A stretch of DNA of 54,637 nucleotides, from assembly GCA_022448945.1 (NCBI GenBank), contig JAKVCV010000023.1:1-54637 (forward strand). The letters are read 5' to 3'. Origin of the DNA: Saprospiraceae bacterium (GTDB taxonomy: Bacteria > Bacteroidota > Bacteroidia > Chitinophagales > Saprospiraceae). Shown here one piece after another: positions 1 through 9,039 of this stretch. The notes under the pieces were generated by a model that made no database searches, was not told the DNA's origin, and saw only the letters and a program-made list of their open reading frames with translations. Position numbers and translations under genes: made by a program. Position 1 is the first letter of the stretch. Each line of letters opens with the position of its first letter.

Positions 1-1
1 A

Positions 2-1084
2 ATAGCATATGTATCCTATCAACTTGATATAGAAGATGATGATTGGATATTCGAAGACGAAAACAAAATCAGTATTGAATACCACATTAAAAGTGAAGAT
101 GGCTATCTAGATCAATTAGTTGGTAAAACAGATGGGGCGACTATTGGCAAAGGTGCTTTACACTACAGAGAAGAAATAGAAATTAAAATTCCACGTCATA
201 AAGATGAAATAAAAAAAGAAATTCAAACTTGGACCGTAACCGCATATATCAAAGCTACTGGCGGTGCTAAAATTCCACCTATTTCGCAAGATATAAAGGT
301 CGTTTCTAACAACATTGATAAGGATAGAAAAGATTTTTTAAGTTCATTTGGTTACAAAAAGTCGGATACATCAAAAAATGCAAAACTGGGGTCCGCTGCA
401 TTTATGATAGATGATAACTTTGAACTTAATCAAACTATTTCGGGCACGGCTGTATTTGCATTAGCTGATTCATCTTTGGATGGTAAAATGCATTATATGG
501 AATACTGGGTAGCACTCTACAATAACAATGGAGATGAGGTAGCTAAAGATGACATATCTGGTTTGTCAAATAGTGGAGATGGAAAAACTATAAAAAAACC
601 TTTCAGTTTTAATTTGTCAAATATAAATGAAAAATATCAGAGATTCGGTTTAGAAGTCCGTTTAGAAATAAAAGTGATATCAGCTAGAGACGAAAAAATA
701 TTTCAATCATCAAAGCATAAAAATCTTGCAAAAAAAATCTATTGGGAGCGTGAAGAAGAAAGAATTGAAAAAAGAAGTTACATCATTAAAAAAGGGGATA
801 CTTATAAAAAAATATTTACAGACTCTAAAAAAATAGGGCGGGAATTCGACATGTTGCCCATTATATCCGAAAACAAAATGTTTACTACAATAAATCTCTC
901 AAAGATCAACATAACAATTAAAGATATCCTTGAAAAACATAAACATGTTCATAGATGGGAGTTAGATAAACTTAATCCTAAGGTAACTGAAGGAAAGAAA
1001 TCAAATGACCTAATAGGAGGCCTCCAAGGCACTAATCTTATCATACCTAAACAACTACATCCGGATCAAGAAATCAAATACTAA
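2..1084 (+). CDS. C-terminal part of a protein with a split LysM-like tail (5' end outside window)
   Basis: The reading frame is open from base 2 to the stop at 1084, so the gene begins upstream of the window; the first in-window ATG (404) lies mid-domain and is probably not the start. The translation reads as two consecutive beta-rich segments (about 2-330 and 395-750) with many charged residues, which I read as tandem Ig-like or carbohydrate-binding-like folds, without recognising a family. The C-terminus begins with YIIKKGDTYKKIF, like the first half of a LysM motif, and ends with LQGTNLIIPKQL, like the second half, but some 70 residues separate them where a LysM has about 30. The function is unknown. 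A role at the cell surface or in a tail-like or Rhs-like assembly is possible but not shown. A+T content is high, unlike the next two genes. Confidence 0.7.
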   Translation: MAYVSYQLDIEDDDWIFEDENKISIEYHIKSEDGYLDQLVGKTDGATIGKGALHYREEIEIKIPRHKDEIKKEIQTWTVTAYIKATGGAKIPPISQDIKVVSNNIDKDRKDFLSSFGYKKSDTSKNAKLGSAAFMIDDNFELNQTISGTAVFALADSSLDGKMHYMEYWVALYNNNGDEVAKDDISGLSNSGDGKTIKKPFSFNLSNINEKYQRFGLEVRLEIKVISARDEKIFQSSKHKNLAKKIYWEREEERIEKRSYIIKKGDTYKKIFTDSKKIGREFDMLPIISENKMFTTINLSKINITIKDILEKHKHVHRWELDKLNPKVTEGKKSNDLIGGLQGTNLIIPKQLHPDQEIKY

Positions 1085-1225
1085 AAAACTGGTATATAGG
1101 TTTACATAATTTTTTTTCTATCTATTAGTTTCAATATGCAAATGAGCGATATGCTTATGCTGCAATTCAAAGATATTTATTTACTTTAGTCCAAACGAAT
1201 TTCTAGATTCAAATACTACTGAATT

Positions 1226-2614
1226 ATGTTTGGAATAATGCGCCCGGAAAAAGCCTGCTCTGCCAATGCAGTTGACAGTAGCTATCAATACCACAGAATG
1301 CACTACTGCGGCACCTGCAAGGCAATTGGTCACAACTTTGATCATCGCAGCAGGATGATGCTGAATTTTGATACGGTATTTCTATCCGAATTGCTTTCAC
1401 AACTGGATAAAGTGGAACTTGAAAACTGGGAAGATAATCTGAAGAAGGTAAACACCTGTTTTTCGATGCCCAAAAATGAAGCACTCCCCTTTTCATTGAA
1501 TTATGCAGCGACAGCTTCTGTTCTGCTCAGTGAGCTAAAGGTAGATGATAATATCAAGGACAGCAGGCGATCGATCTGGAAGTTGGCCAAACGCATATAT
1601 TCTGCATCTTTTAAAAAGGCGGCGCTACAGTTTCAGGAATGGGGCATTGATACCAGCGACATATATCATTTGATAGACCAGCAGGCCGAAAGAGAATGTA
1701 CGCCCACAAGGTTCGACAGAATAGAAGCATGTCTTGATCATTATGCCGATGCTACTGCACAGATCACTGCCACCGTATTTGCAGAAGGCGGGAAAAGACT
1801 AAAAAACGAAGTTGATCTACAGCACTTGGGGTATCAATTCGGAAAATTAATGTATATCCTCGATGCTTTTGAGGATTATGAGATGGATGTTTTTAAGGGG
1901 CAGTTTAATCCCTTGGCGGTATTTTGGGGCAAAGACCGAAGCCTGAACAACAGCAAACTGGAACAAATACGTTCATTGATCCTATCACTTCAAAATGAAG
2001 TGAATAATGCTATTGGGCAACTACCTGTTGCGGAAGCCTATCAACAAATTTATCAGGATCGGCTGAAGTCCAACCTTGCACTACGCCTGTATAAGGAACG
2101 AGAAATACCACACACATTTAAAGAACGCATTGCCATGCGCTGGAACTTTGCTAAAGACTTTGCCAGCCAAGTAACTTGCCAGCCACAATCATGGATCCGC
2201 CAGATGAATTACTATATGATTGTTCTAGCTGTATTTATCAGTCCACAGACTACTGAATATCTTCCTGAGGATGGCAAAATGGAAGTCTTTAAATGGGCGA
2301 CTTTTATTACAGCCACTTTAGCGACTTTTGGCCTTGCTGGTGTTATCCGAAGAAAAAGCAAAAAAGAAAGGCGAAAAGAGAAAAAGCAAAAGAAAAAACT
2401 TAAACGCTTTTTTATGCGATTAAAAAGATCCTTATTTTCGAAAAATACGTGCTGCCAGGGGTGCCTGTCAGCCTGCTGTAATGGATGTTGTGAAAGCTGC
2501 TGTGATTCTATCTGCGAAAGCGACAATCCATGGCTTTGGGTCTTAATCTTTACAGCAATTGCATTAACGACTGCATTAGTTGTATTAATCTTGTATCTTG
2601 CCGGTGTACTTTAA
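1226..2614 (+). CDS. DUF5685-like protein with cysteine-rich tail and C-terminal membrane helices
   Basis: 462 aa. The N-terminus (MFGIMRP, then YHRMHYCGTCKAIG at 22-35, then RMMLNFDTVFLSELL) matches what I recall of the DUF5685 family; function unknown. The middle is helical and holds DAFEDYEMDVFKGQFNPL (213-230), with aspartates at 213, 217 and 221, resembling the second aspartate motif of squalene/phytoene-synthase-type enzymes; this is only a motif resemblance. Hydrophobic segments lie at about 329-339 and 357-374. Then comes a very basic stretch (375-405), a tail with ten cysteines in 22 residues (409-430), and a final membrane helix (436-460). The gene ends 28 bases before the probable start of a GHMP kinase, so the two are probably one transcription unit. 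Sampled rows run at 45-48% G+C against 27% in the gene before, so composition differs from the surroundings. Confidence 0.75.
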   Translation: MFGIMRPEKACSANAVDSSYQYHRMHYCGTCKAIGHNFDHRSRMMLNFDTVFLSELLSQLDKVELENWEDNLKKVNTCFSMPKNEALPFSLNYAATASVLLSELKVDDNIKDSRRSIWKLAKRIYSASFKKAALQFQEWGIDTSDIYHLIDQQAERECTPTRFDRIEACLDHYADATAQITATVFAEGGKRLKNEVDLQHLGYQFGKLMYILDAFEDYEMDVFKGQFNPLAVFWGKDRSLNNSKLEQIRSLILSLQNEVNNAIGQLPVAEAYQQIYQDRLKSNLALRLYKEREIPHTFKERIAMRWNFAKDFASQVTCQPQSWIRQMNYYMIVLAVFISPQTTEYLPEDGKMEVFKWATFITATLATFGLAGVIRRKSKKERRKEKKQKKKLKRFFMRLKRSLFSKNTCCQGCLSACCNGCCESCCDSICESDNPWLWVLIFTAIALTTALVVLILYLAGVL

Positions 2615-2642
2615 TAAGCAATTGGCTAATCTCTATAAAAAA

Positions 2643-3542
2643 ATGAAAACGTACCCTTCTAAAATCCTCCTTTTTGGTGAGTACACGATCATAAGAAACT
2701 CGAGTGCCTTGGCTATGCCCTATAAACATTATCAGAGTTTTTGGAGTGATGAAGAAGATATAGATCCGGAATTTAAAAACTATATCGACGAGGATTTTTC
2801 CAAAAATTGTCTCCAAAATATTTTCGAGGACCTGAAGAAACTAAAAAAACCAAGGCTGGTGCTGGCAAAAATGCGGCAACAGCTAGACGACGGCCTGTGG
2901 TTTTCCTCTGATGCTCCGTTGGGTTATGGCCTTGGGAGTTCCGGTGCGATCAGTGCTGCTATTTACGAACGTTACGTCCAAAAAAAGGCTACTAAACTTC
3001 CCCAACTCAAGCAGGAACTCGCAAGAATCGAAAATTCTTTCCACGGCAAAAGTTCAGGAATAGACCCATTGATATCATATACCAATTCTGCCTTGTGGGT
3101 CCATGCGGACAAAAGCATTGAAAAGGTTACACTACCTGAATCTTTGGATAAAGGAACTATATTTTTGGTCAACAGCAATCAACCGAGGGTTTCAACCCCA
3201 CTGATCAATTTTTTCATGGAACAATGTAAAGATCCTGATTTTATTGAAGAATTTGTACAGCCCGTAAGTGAGTCTGTAGAAAAAGCAATACAAGCATTGA
3301 TCAATAATGACTTCCCTACTCTGATATACCATGCTTCGATGATCTCTGAATTAGAATTCATGTATCTGCCTCCGATGGTAACATTGGAAATGAGAGACCT
3401 ATGGATGCTTGGAATAGAAAGCCAGGAATTTTACCTTAAAATTTGTGGTGCGGGGGGTGGTGGATTTATACTGGGTTTCACTGAAGACTGGGAAAATGTT
3501 AAGCATTATTTCGAAGACTATGAAACCAAAATATTATTTTAA
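2643..3542 (+). CDS. GHMP kinase, mevalonate-kinase-like
   Basis: 299 aa from the ATG at 2643. A start at 2598 would overlap the previous gene and add 15 residues ahead of the conserved beginning KILLFGEYTIIRN, so I prefer 2643. The three GHMP motifs are visible: the N-terminal one (7-25), the phosphate-binding PLGYGLGSSGA (92-102), and the C-terminal CGAGGGGF. HGKSSGID (134-141) is the form found in mevalonate kinases. The family phosphorylates small alcohols such as mevalonate with ATP in the cytoplasm, the first kinase step of the mevalonate route to isoprenoids. The exact substrate cannot be settled from sequence; Bacteroidota also carry related GYDIA-type GHMP kinases of less certain role. 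It probably shares a transcript with the DUF5685-like gene and meets the ABC permease gene tail to tail across 8 bases. Confidence 0.8.
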   Translation: MKTYPSKILLFGEYTIIRNSSALAMPYKHYQSFWSDEEDIDPEFKNYIDEDFSKNCLQNIFEDLKKLKKPRLVLAKMRQQLDDGLWFSSDAPLGYGLGSSGAISAAIYERYVQKKATKLPQLKQELARIENSFHGKSSGIDPLISYTNSALWVHADKSIEKVTLPESLDKGTIFLVNSNQPRVSTPLINFFMEQCKDPDFIEEFVQPVSESVEKAIQALINNDFPTLIYHASMISELEFMYLPPMVTLEMRDLWMLGIESQEFYLKICGAGGGGFILGFTEDWENVKHYFEDYETKILF

Positions 3543-3550
3543 CAAACACC

Positions 3551-4873
3551 CTAATCCTTCCTGAACATCCATAGCGCAAAATCTTTTAATGTTGTCTTCT
3601 TACCATACATCAGTATACCAATTCTATAGATACGACCAGAAATCCAGATAAAAAAGAAACAAGTAATCAATAGAATAACAACTGACATAAGCAATTGGAT
3701 TACTGGCGGATCAAAAACAATCCTTGCTGGCATAACAATTGGCGAAAACAAAGGAAACATAGATGACCATACCGCAAGTGAACTATTCGGGTTTTCAACA
3801 ACAGCAATCCCAATATAAAAAGCAATAATAACAGGAATAGCAATAACTAAAGTAAGTGATTGCCCTTCACCCCAATCATCACCCATAGCAGCTCCTACAG
3901 CGGCAAAAAGAGATGCATAAAGCACATATCCACCAAGAAAAAAGATTAGGAATATGGCAAGAATATATCCATAATTGAAATTTCCTAATTCTTGTATAAT
4001 CACCAATATATCCTCAATATCTCCAGCATTCGATGCTGTTGAAGTTGTAGTAAGCTCCTGCAACTGCTGAAGCTTACCCGAAAAAAGAAATCCTACACCT
4101 AAATACAACAAGGGAAAAACAATACCCCATATTGCGAATTGAGTTAGCCCTACAGCACCAACACCTACTATTTTCCCCAACATAAGCTGAAAAGGCCTAA
4201 CCGAAGATATAAGCACCTCCACTATCCTATTCGTTTTTTCCTCCATAACTGAGCGCATAACCATGTTGCCATAAATAAAAATTACAATATAAATAAGGAA
4301 CATCATGATGGCACCTAGTGCTGTTGCAACATAAGCCCTTGAGCTAGAAACTTCTTCCTTGCTTTTATCCAGATTTTTAGGCTGTAATTCAACCGAAGTA
4401 TTCAACTTATCCAAGATAGTTTCATTGATACCCAATTGATCCATTTTGATTTTACGGGCATGACTACTGATAGCTTTTTTGATTGACTCCTGAGTTGTAA
4501 TACTAATATCATCATTAGAATAATAATGTATATTAAATGTCAAGGTAGCACTATCAAGATTTTGATCTGGAATATACAGGATTCCTTTATAACCATAGTC
4601 TTCAAAATTAGATTTCAATTCTTCTAAATCCTTTCGGGGATAATTGTATATAACCATCCCATCCCGTAATTTACCTTTTTCAGAAATCTGAAGTGTATTC
4701 CCAGGATCTAACAAAGCAATTTTTTTCTTTTCTACGCCAGAAGACATAATAAATATCAAGGCTACCCAAAAAATTATAAATCCAATAGGAGTTAATACAG
4801 TTGTAAGTATAAATGTTCTCTTTGTAACTCTAGATAAGTATTCGCGTTTTATGATCAGCCAGGTCTTATTCAT
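3551..4873 (-). CDS. ABC-2 type transporter permease (NatB-like)
   Basis: 440 aa. One membrane helix near residues 20-42 (after WLIIKREYLSRVTKRTF, typical of ABC-2 exporters), a large extracytoplasmic domain of about 140 residues, then about five to six helices from residue 180 on, with the family phrase VMEEKTNRIVEVLISSVRPFQLMLGK split over a cytoplasmic loop. This is the membrane half of an exporter resembling the sodium exporter NatAB and the related ABC-2_membrane_3 proteins. The substrate is unknown; sodium is only the founding example. The start overlaps the ATPase gene by 8 bases, so the two are translationally coupled and work as one complex. Confidence 0.9.
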   Translation of the reverse strand: MNKTWLIIKREYLSRVTKRTFILTTVLTPIGFIIFWVALIFIMSSGVEKKKIALLDPGNTLQISEKGKLRDGMVIYNYPRKDLEELKSNFEDYGYKGILYIPDQNLDSATLTFNIHYYSNDDISITTQESIKKAISSHARKIKMDQLGINETILDKLNTSVELQPKNLDKSKEEVSSSRAYVATALGAIMMFLIYIVIFIYGNMVMRSVMEEKTNRIVEVLISSVRPFQLMLGKIVGVGAVGLTQFAIWGIVFPLLYLGVGFLFSGKLQQLQELTTTSTASNAGDIEDILVIIQELGNFNYGYILAIFLIFFLGGYVLYASLFAAVGAAMGDDWGEGQSLTLVIAIPVIIAFYIGIAVVENPNSSLAVWSSMFPLFSPIVMPARIVFDPPVIQLLMSVVILLITCFFFIWISGRIYRIGILMYGKKTTLKDFALWMFRKD

Positions 4874-5771
4874 CAGATTTTCCTCCTACAATTTTGATAA
4901 AAATTTCATTTAATGTTGGCAATATTTCATTGAAGCTCGTAACCAATGTTCCCTGAGAAAGAAGATAATTCAAGAACTTGTTAGCATGTCCAACATCTAT
5001 CAATTGCACTTTTATACTATTTTCTTCTTCTTCCACAATATTTGCATGTTCATCAATGTTTTCTGGTATTTTGCCTACAAAATCAACTTTGTAAATATGT
5101 TCTTTAAATTTATCTTTTATATCGGAAACCTGCCCCTCCAATACATTTTTGCCTTTATTAATGAGCACAATATTTTCACAGATTTGTTCTACTTGTTCCA
5201 TACGATGGGTAGAAAAAAGTATAGTAGTTCCTTTTTTGTTCAATTCATAAATTTCATCTCTAATCAAATTTGTATTAATAGGATCTAAACCAGAAAATGG
5301 TTCATCTAAAATTAATAATTTCGGATTGTGAATAACCGTAGAAATAAACTGAATTTTTTGTTGCATTCCTTTAGATAATTCCTCAACTTTTTTATATCTC
5401 CAATCAAGTATATCGAACTTATCAAGCCAATAATCCAGTTGCTCAAATGCCTCGCGCTTGGAGAATCCCTTTAAACGAGCTAGATAAGTAATTTGTTCTC
5501 CTACTTTCATTTTTTTGTATAGGCCACGTTCTTCAGGCATATACCCTATCTTGGAGGGATGTGTATTATTGAGAGCCTCTCCATTAAAAAGAATCTTACC
5601 AGAATCAGCCTTGGTAATGGTAGTTATAATTCGAATCAATGAAGTTTTGCCTGCACCATTTGGGCCTAATAAACCAAAAATTTTACCTTCTTCAATATCA
5701 AAACTAATATCGTCACAGGCAACGTGTTTTTGGTAAGTTTTACGTACTTTTTCAAGTTCTAGAACATTCAC
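4866..5771 (-). CDS. ABC transporter ATP-binding protein (NatA-like)
   Basis: 301 aa from a GTG at 5771. The only in-frame ATG (5855) adds 28 residues with no ABC similarity, while the GTG sits directly before LELEKVRKTY, where the family starts. Walker A is GPNGAGKT (36-43), the signature is LSKGMQQK, Walker B with D-loop is LLILDEPFSGLDP, and the switch histidine is in STHRMEQ. The C-terminal 80 residues form the regulatory domain found in exporters of the NatA/CcmA class. The protein hydrolyses ATP to drive the permease encoded just downstream on the same strand. Confidence 0.9.
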   Translation of the reverse strand: MNVLELEKVRKTYQKHVACDDISFDIEEGKIFGLLGPNGAGKTSLIRIITTITKADSGKILFNGEALNNTHPSKIGYMPEERGLYKKMKVGEQITYLARLKGFSKREAFEQLDYWLDKFDILDWRYKKVEELSKGMQQKIQFISTVIHNPKLLILDEPFSGLDPINTNLIRDEIYELNKKGTTILFSTHRMEQVEQICENIVLINKGKNVLEGQVSDIKDKFKEHIYKVDFVGKIPENIDEHANIVEEEENSIKVQLIDVGHANKFLNYLLSQGTLVTSFNEILPTLNEIFIKIVGGKSDE

Positions 5772-5958
5772 GAAAAAAAAATTAATTTCTATAAAATATA
5801 AAGTTGTTTTTAGAGAATTAAAACACCTCACTGAAGGAGAAAGTTCCGACAACAATAGATAAAAATTGGTTTTATAACTAAAAAAAGAAAATTTTTAATT
5901 GAATATACCAAAGAGTTCTAAAGGTGTCATCACTAATATCATTCCCTTGAAATGCAAA

Positions 5959-6726
5959 TTAAAAATAAATTACAGTATCGGGTAGTAAATTTCCAACTTT
6001 TAATTTTTCAGATTTAGACAAAGGATTTCTGTTAAGGTATAAAATCCGTAATTTCTTTAGATATGTTAAGGCATTTGGCAAACGAGTAATTTTATTTTCT
6101 GCAAGATCAAGAATTTCTAAATTCTCGAGCATACATAATTCCATAGGTAATTCTGTAAGGTTATTATTTCTAAAAATCAACTTTTTAAGTTTATGCAAAT
6201 AAACTAGCCCTTTAGGCAAATCAGAGATTCGATTATCGATAAGAGAAAGTATTTCAAGATTGGAAAGTTCAAAAACACTAGGGGGGATTTCTAGCAGTTG
6301 ATTACCAACCAGTGATAGTTCAATTAAATGATTAAGATGTTTCACTTCATCAGGAATATCAGCTAAAGCGTTATAATTCAAAATCAAATGCTTTAATTTT
6401 GGCAAAGAACCTATCCCTGTGGGCAGGGAATGCAAAGTACAATGACTTAAAGATAAAATTTCTAGGTTAGTTAATAACTCAATATTTTGAGGCAATTCGG
6501 GAATAGTCTGATACCTATACTTCAATTCTTTTACAAAACCCAGTAATTTTTGCCAATCATTTTTAAAGCAGCGAAATAAGTAATCTGGTTTAGAAGTTAA
6601 AAGTTTTGCAATCTCTATGTCAGGAACCACTTCAGTACCTTCAAGCATCTGAAACGCGAGCTCATGATTGACTTCAAATTCACTTTTCAGCAAATCAATA
6701 ATTGTATTACGATCCAGATTAGACAT
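5959..6726 (-). CDS. Leucine-rich-repeat protein
   Basis: 255 aa, no signal peptide or membrane segment, so probably cytoplasmic. After a helical N-terminus (1-70), residues 75-245 hold about seven LRR units of 23 residues of the pattern LPxxLxxLxxLxxLxLxxNxLxxLP, as in Shigella IpaH or plant Ras-group LRRs. Such repeats make a curved protein-binding surface; the partner is unknown. The N-terminal segment NHELAFQMLEGTEVVP resembles a segment in the divergent LRR-BRCT gene that starts at 7006 (NILLALEMLKGGGFP), which suggests a shared module. The gap between the two start codons is about 280 bases and probably holds both promoters, though I see no good consensus box. Confidence 0.8.
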   Translation of the reverse strand: MSNLDRNTIIDLLKSEFEVNHELAFQMLEGTEVVPDIEIAKLLTSKPDYLFRCFKNDWQKLLGFVKELKYRYQTIPELPQNIELLTNLEILSLSHCTLHSLPTGIGSLPKLKHLILNYNALADIPDEVKHLNHLIELSLVGNQLLEIPPSVFELSNLEILSLIDNRISDLPKGLVYLHKLKKLIFRNNNLTELPMELCMLENLEILDLAENKITRLPNALTYLKKLRILYLNRNPLSKSEKLKVGNLLPDTVIYF

Positions 6727-7005
6727 ATAGGGTGTTAATTCAAGGTAATATTAATAAGTTGAAAAGGAAACATTTAGGAATATCCTCTTTATAAAATTAA
6801 ACATTTTAGTCTCAATTACAAGTATTTAGTGGCATTTTTTAAATAAACTCATCTATTAATCTAACATTAAAAATAGTTATTAGTATATTGTAAGGATCAA
6901 CACAAACGTCATAAAAAACAATAAATAAATTACAGAGTATAAGCTTTTGATATTTTGCAATTTAATCGCAAAAAAAAAGATACAAAAAGTTCCAAAAACG
7001 ATACA

Positions 7006-8880
7006 ATGAGCATAGAACCGGAGCAATATATTCGGCTGAAGAACAAAATATATAGTGATTTAAACGTCAAGGTTTTTACTATCAACTATTGGGACAGCGT
7101 AACTACAGTTCCTCATGAGATAGGCCTGTTACAAAAATTAGAACACTTTAATATATATAAGAACAAACAGATAAAACAATATCCCCAAGAGTTGGCAGAT
7201 TTGCCTAAACTTCATATAATTTCACTTCAATACAATAATCTAAAACAAATTCCTTTGGTTTTAGGGGAAATCCCTAAATTGGATACCTTAATTTTATCCT
7301 ATAACTGTTTTAATTCAACTACAAAATGGGATTTGTTTCCAAAAATGAAGTCATTAGAACATCTTGATCTAAGCTATTCTTTACAAAATCTATCTGAGTT
7401 ACCATCTCAAATAACAGAAATAAAAAAACTCAAATCCCTTAATCTAGCAGGCAATAAATTACAATCTATACCGTCTAAACTGCAACAACTAACTTGTTTA
7501 GAAAAACTCAATCTAGAAGCCAATAATTTTATTGATTTCCCAATAGTAGTCACTCAAATGAAGCGTTTAAAAGAGCTACAAATCCCTGCAAAATCAATAG
7601 AAAATTTGAATGATGAAATTCTTAACTTACAACATATACCAAAACTGATTTTTACTGCAAAAAGCAATAAAATAACCCCCTATGTATATATCTTTGAACG
7701 TCTTTTAAAAAACATAAAGACTTATAAATTAAGTAAAGAATCTCAGTTGTTTTTTATGAAAATACTGCGTGGCGACTTGACCATTAAAGACTTGGACAAT
7801 TCACAACTTGTAAGATTACTTAATTGCACCATAAATGAATATACGCATGAGGGATTAACAGAAATAAACAAACGTATAAAAAACAACAAATTCGGTGTTT
7901 ATAGATTACCCTCCAATAGTGACAAAATAGTAATTAAGGGCAAAATAAAAGGTAAAGTTTCTGAACTAAAAACCCGGCTTTGGGGAAATGGTATTCAAAC
8001 AGGTTCTAAAATTAATAAAACCACTACGCATATCTTAATAGGCACTATGCCCAATTTAACCTATGAGGAAATACAAACAAGCAATTTAGTACTCATAACC
8101 GAACAACTATTAATTGCTCATCTAAATAAAATAGAACGCCCCTATCTATTGACTAAAACAGAAGATGTTAATCTAGAAAATATCCGAAAACTATTACACA
8201 GCGATCATACTGAAAACATTTTACTCGCTTTAGAGATGCTCAAAGGTGGTGGCTTTCCAATGGAATTATTAACCGAAATTTTCCTTATTTATAAATTTAG
8301 CCGAGTTCAGAAAATCAAGCGCAACATCCAACATATTATAGGGCAATATGCACCTTTAAGCTTTACTACAGCACTAAAAAGTCGCAAATCAATAACTTAC
8401 GTTTTTTCAGAAATAACACGCAGAAGAAACCTCGAATTCTTTTGCAAAGAAAAACTTCTGGACAAAAAATATATTGCATTTTATTTACTAGAAAAAGGAT
8501 ATCATAGCCACTTATTCGCTTTATTCAATCTATCAACTAAAGATAAACAGGAATATTTTTCTAAAGTAATGAAAGATGGCCATTTGTCTTTATCTGGTTT
8601 AGAACTAACTGAATTACCAGAAGACCTTGGAAAACTAAAGGGGCTAAAACATCTGGATATTTCATACAATAAATTTAACAGTCTACCCTCGGTATTATTT
8701 GAATGCAACGAATTAGAAAGCCTATATATTAGAGGACTTTACGGTATTCAAAAAAACCATGACGAACTATGGAAAATAAAATCCCTTAATACGATATATG
8801 TAGGCTATAATAACAAATGGATAGGCTACAGAGACAACAATAGTATTACAATCAAAGGGAAAATCATCATTAGTCGTTAA
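7006..8880 (+). CDS. Leucine-rich-repeat protein with internal BRCT-like domain
   Basis: 624 aa from the ATG at 7006; an in-frame TTG at 6955 would add 17 lysine- and serine-rich residues and is less likely. LRR units occupy about residues 25-225, followed by a helical part. Residues about 305-385 look like a BRCT fold: a start KIVIKGKIKG, then LKTRLWGNGIQTGSKINKTT, THILIG, and LVLITEQLLIAHL, matching the BRCT order of beta strand, helix, the TTHLI-type strand, and the final helix. Next come the NILLALEMLKGGGFP module and a helical region, and two or three LRR units at about 525-600. No signal peptide is seen. BRCT domains bind phosphopeptides or DNA ends, LRRs bind proteins; what this combination does is unknown. 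The gene is very A+T-rich, like its divergent LRR neighbour. Confidence 0.75.
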   Translation: MSIEPEQYIRLKNKIYSDLNVKVFTINYWDSVTTVPHEIGLLQKLEHFNIYKNKQIKQYPQELADLPKLHIISLQYNNLKQIPLVLGEIPKLDTLILSYNCFNSTTKWDLFPKMKSLEHLDLSYSLQNLSELPSQITEIKKLKSLNLAGNKLQSIPSKLQQLTCLEKLNLEANNFIDFPIVVTQMKRLKELQIPAKSIENLNDEILNLQHIPKLIFTAKSNKITPYVYIFERLLKNIKTYKLSKESQLFFMKILRGDLTIKDLDNSQLVRLLNCTINEYTHEGLTEINKRIKNNKFGVYRLPSNSDKIVIKGKIKGKVSELKTRLWGNGIQTGSKINKTTTHILIGTMPNLTYEEIQTSNLVLITEQLLIAHLNKIERPYLLTKTEDVNLENIRKLLHSDHTENILLALEMLKGGGFPMELLTEIFLIYKFSRVQKIKRNIQHIIGQYAPLSFTTALKSRKSITYVFSEITRRRNLEFFCKEKLLDKKYIAFYLLEKGYHSHLFALFNLSTKDKQEYFSKVMKDGHLSLSGLELTELPEDLGKLKGLKHLDISYNKFNSLPSVLFECNELESLYIRGLYGIQKNHDELWKIKSLNTIYVGYNNKWIGYRDNNSITIKGKIIISR

Positions 8881-9039
8881 ATAAATAGCTATTGTTTTTT
8901 TTAATTTATCAATTAGAATAGTACACTTTTATGTATTTTTGATTAGAAACACGTATAAATCAAAAGTTAAATATAAGTATGTCTATATATTTTTTTGTAC
9001 CTTTAGTCGAGTACAAATACTTGCAAATATTAAATTATA

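Noticed and set aside
2598-2642. Longer start for the GHMP kinase
   Set aside because: It would overlap the DUF5685-like gene by 17 bases and add residues not found at the start of the family.
5772-5855. Longer ATG start of the ABC ATPase
   Set aside because: The added 28 residues show no similarity to ABC proteins; a GTG at 5771 starts exactly at the conserved region.
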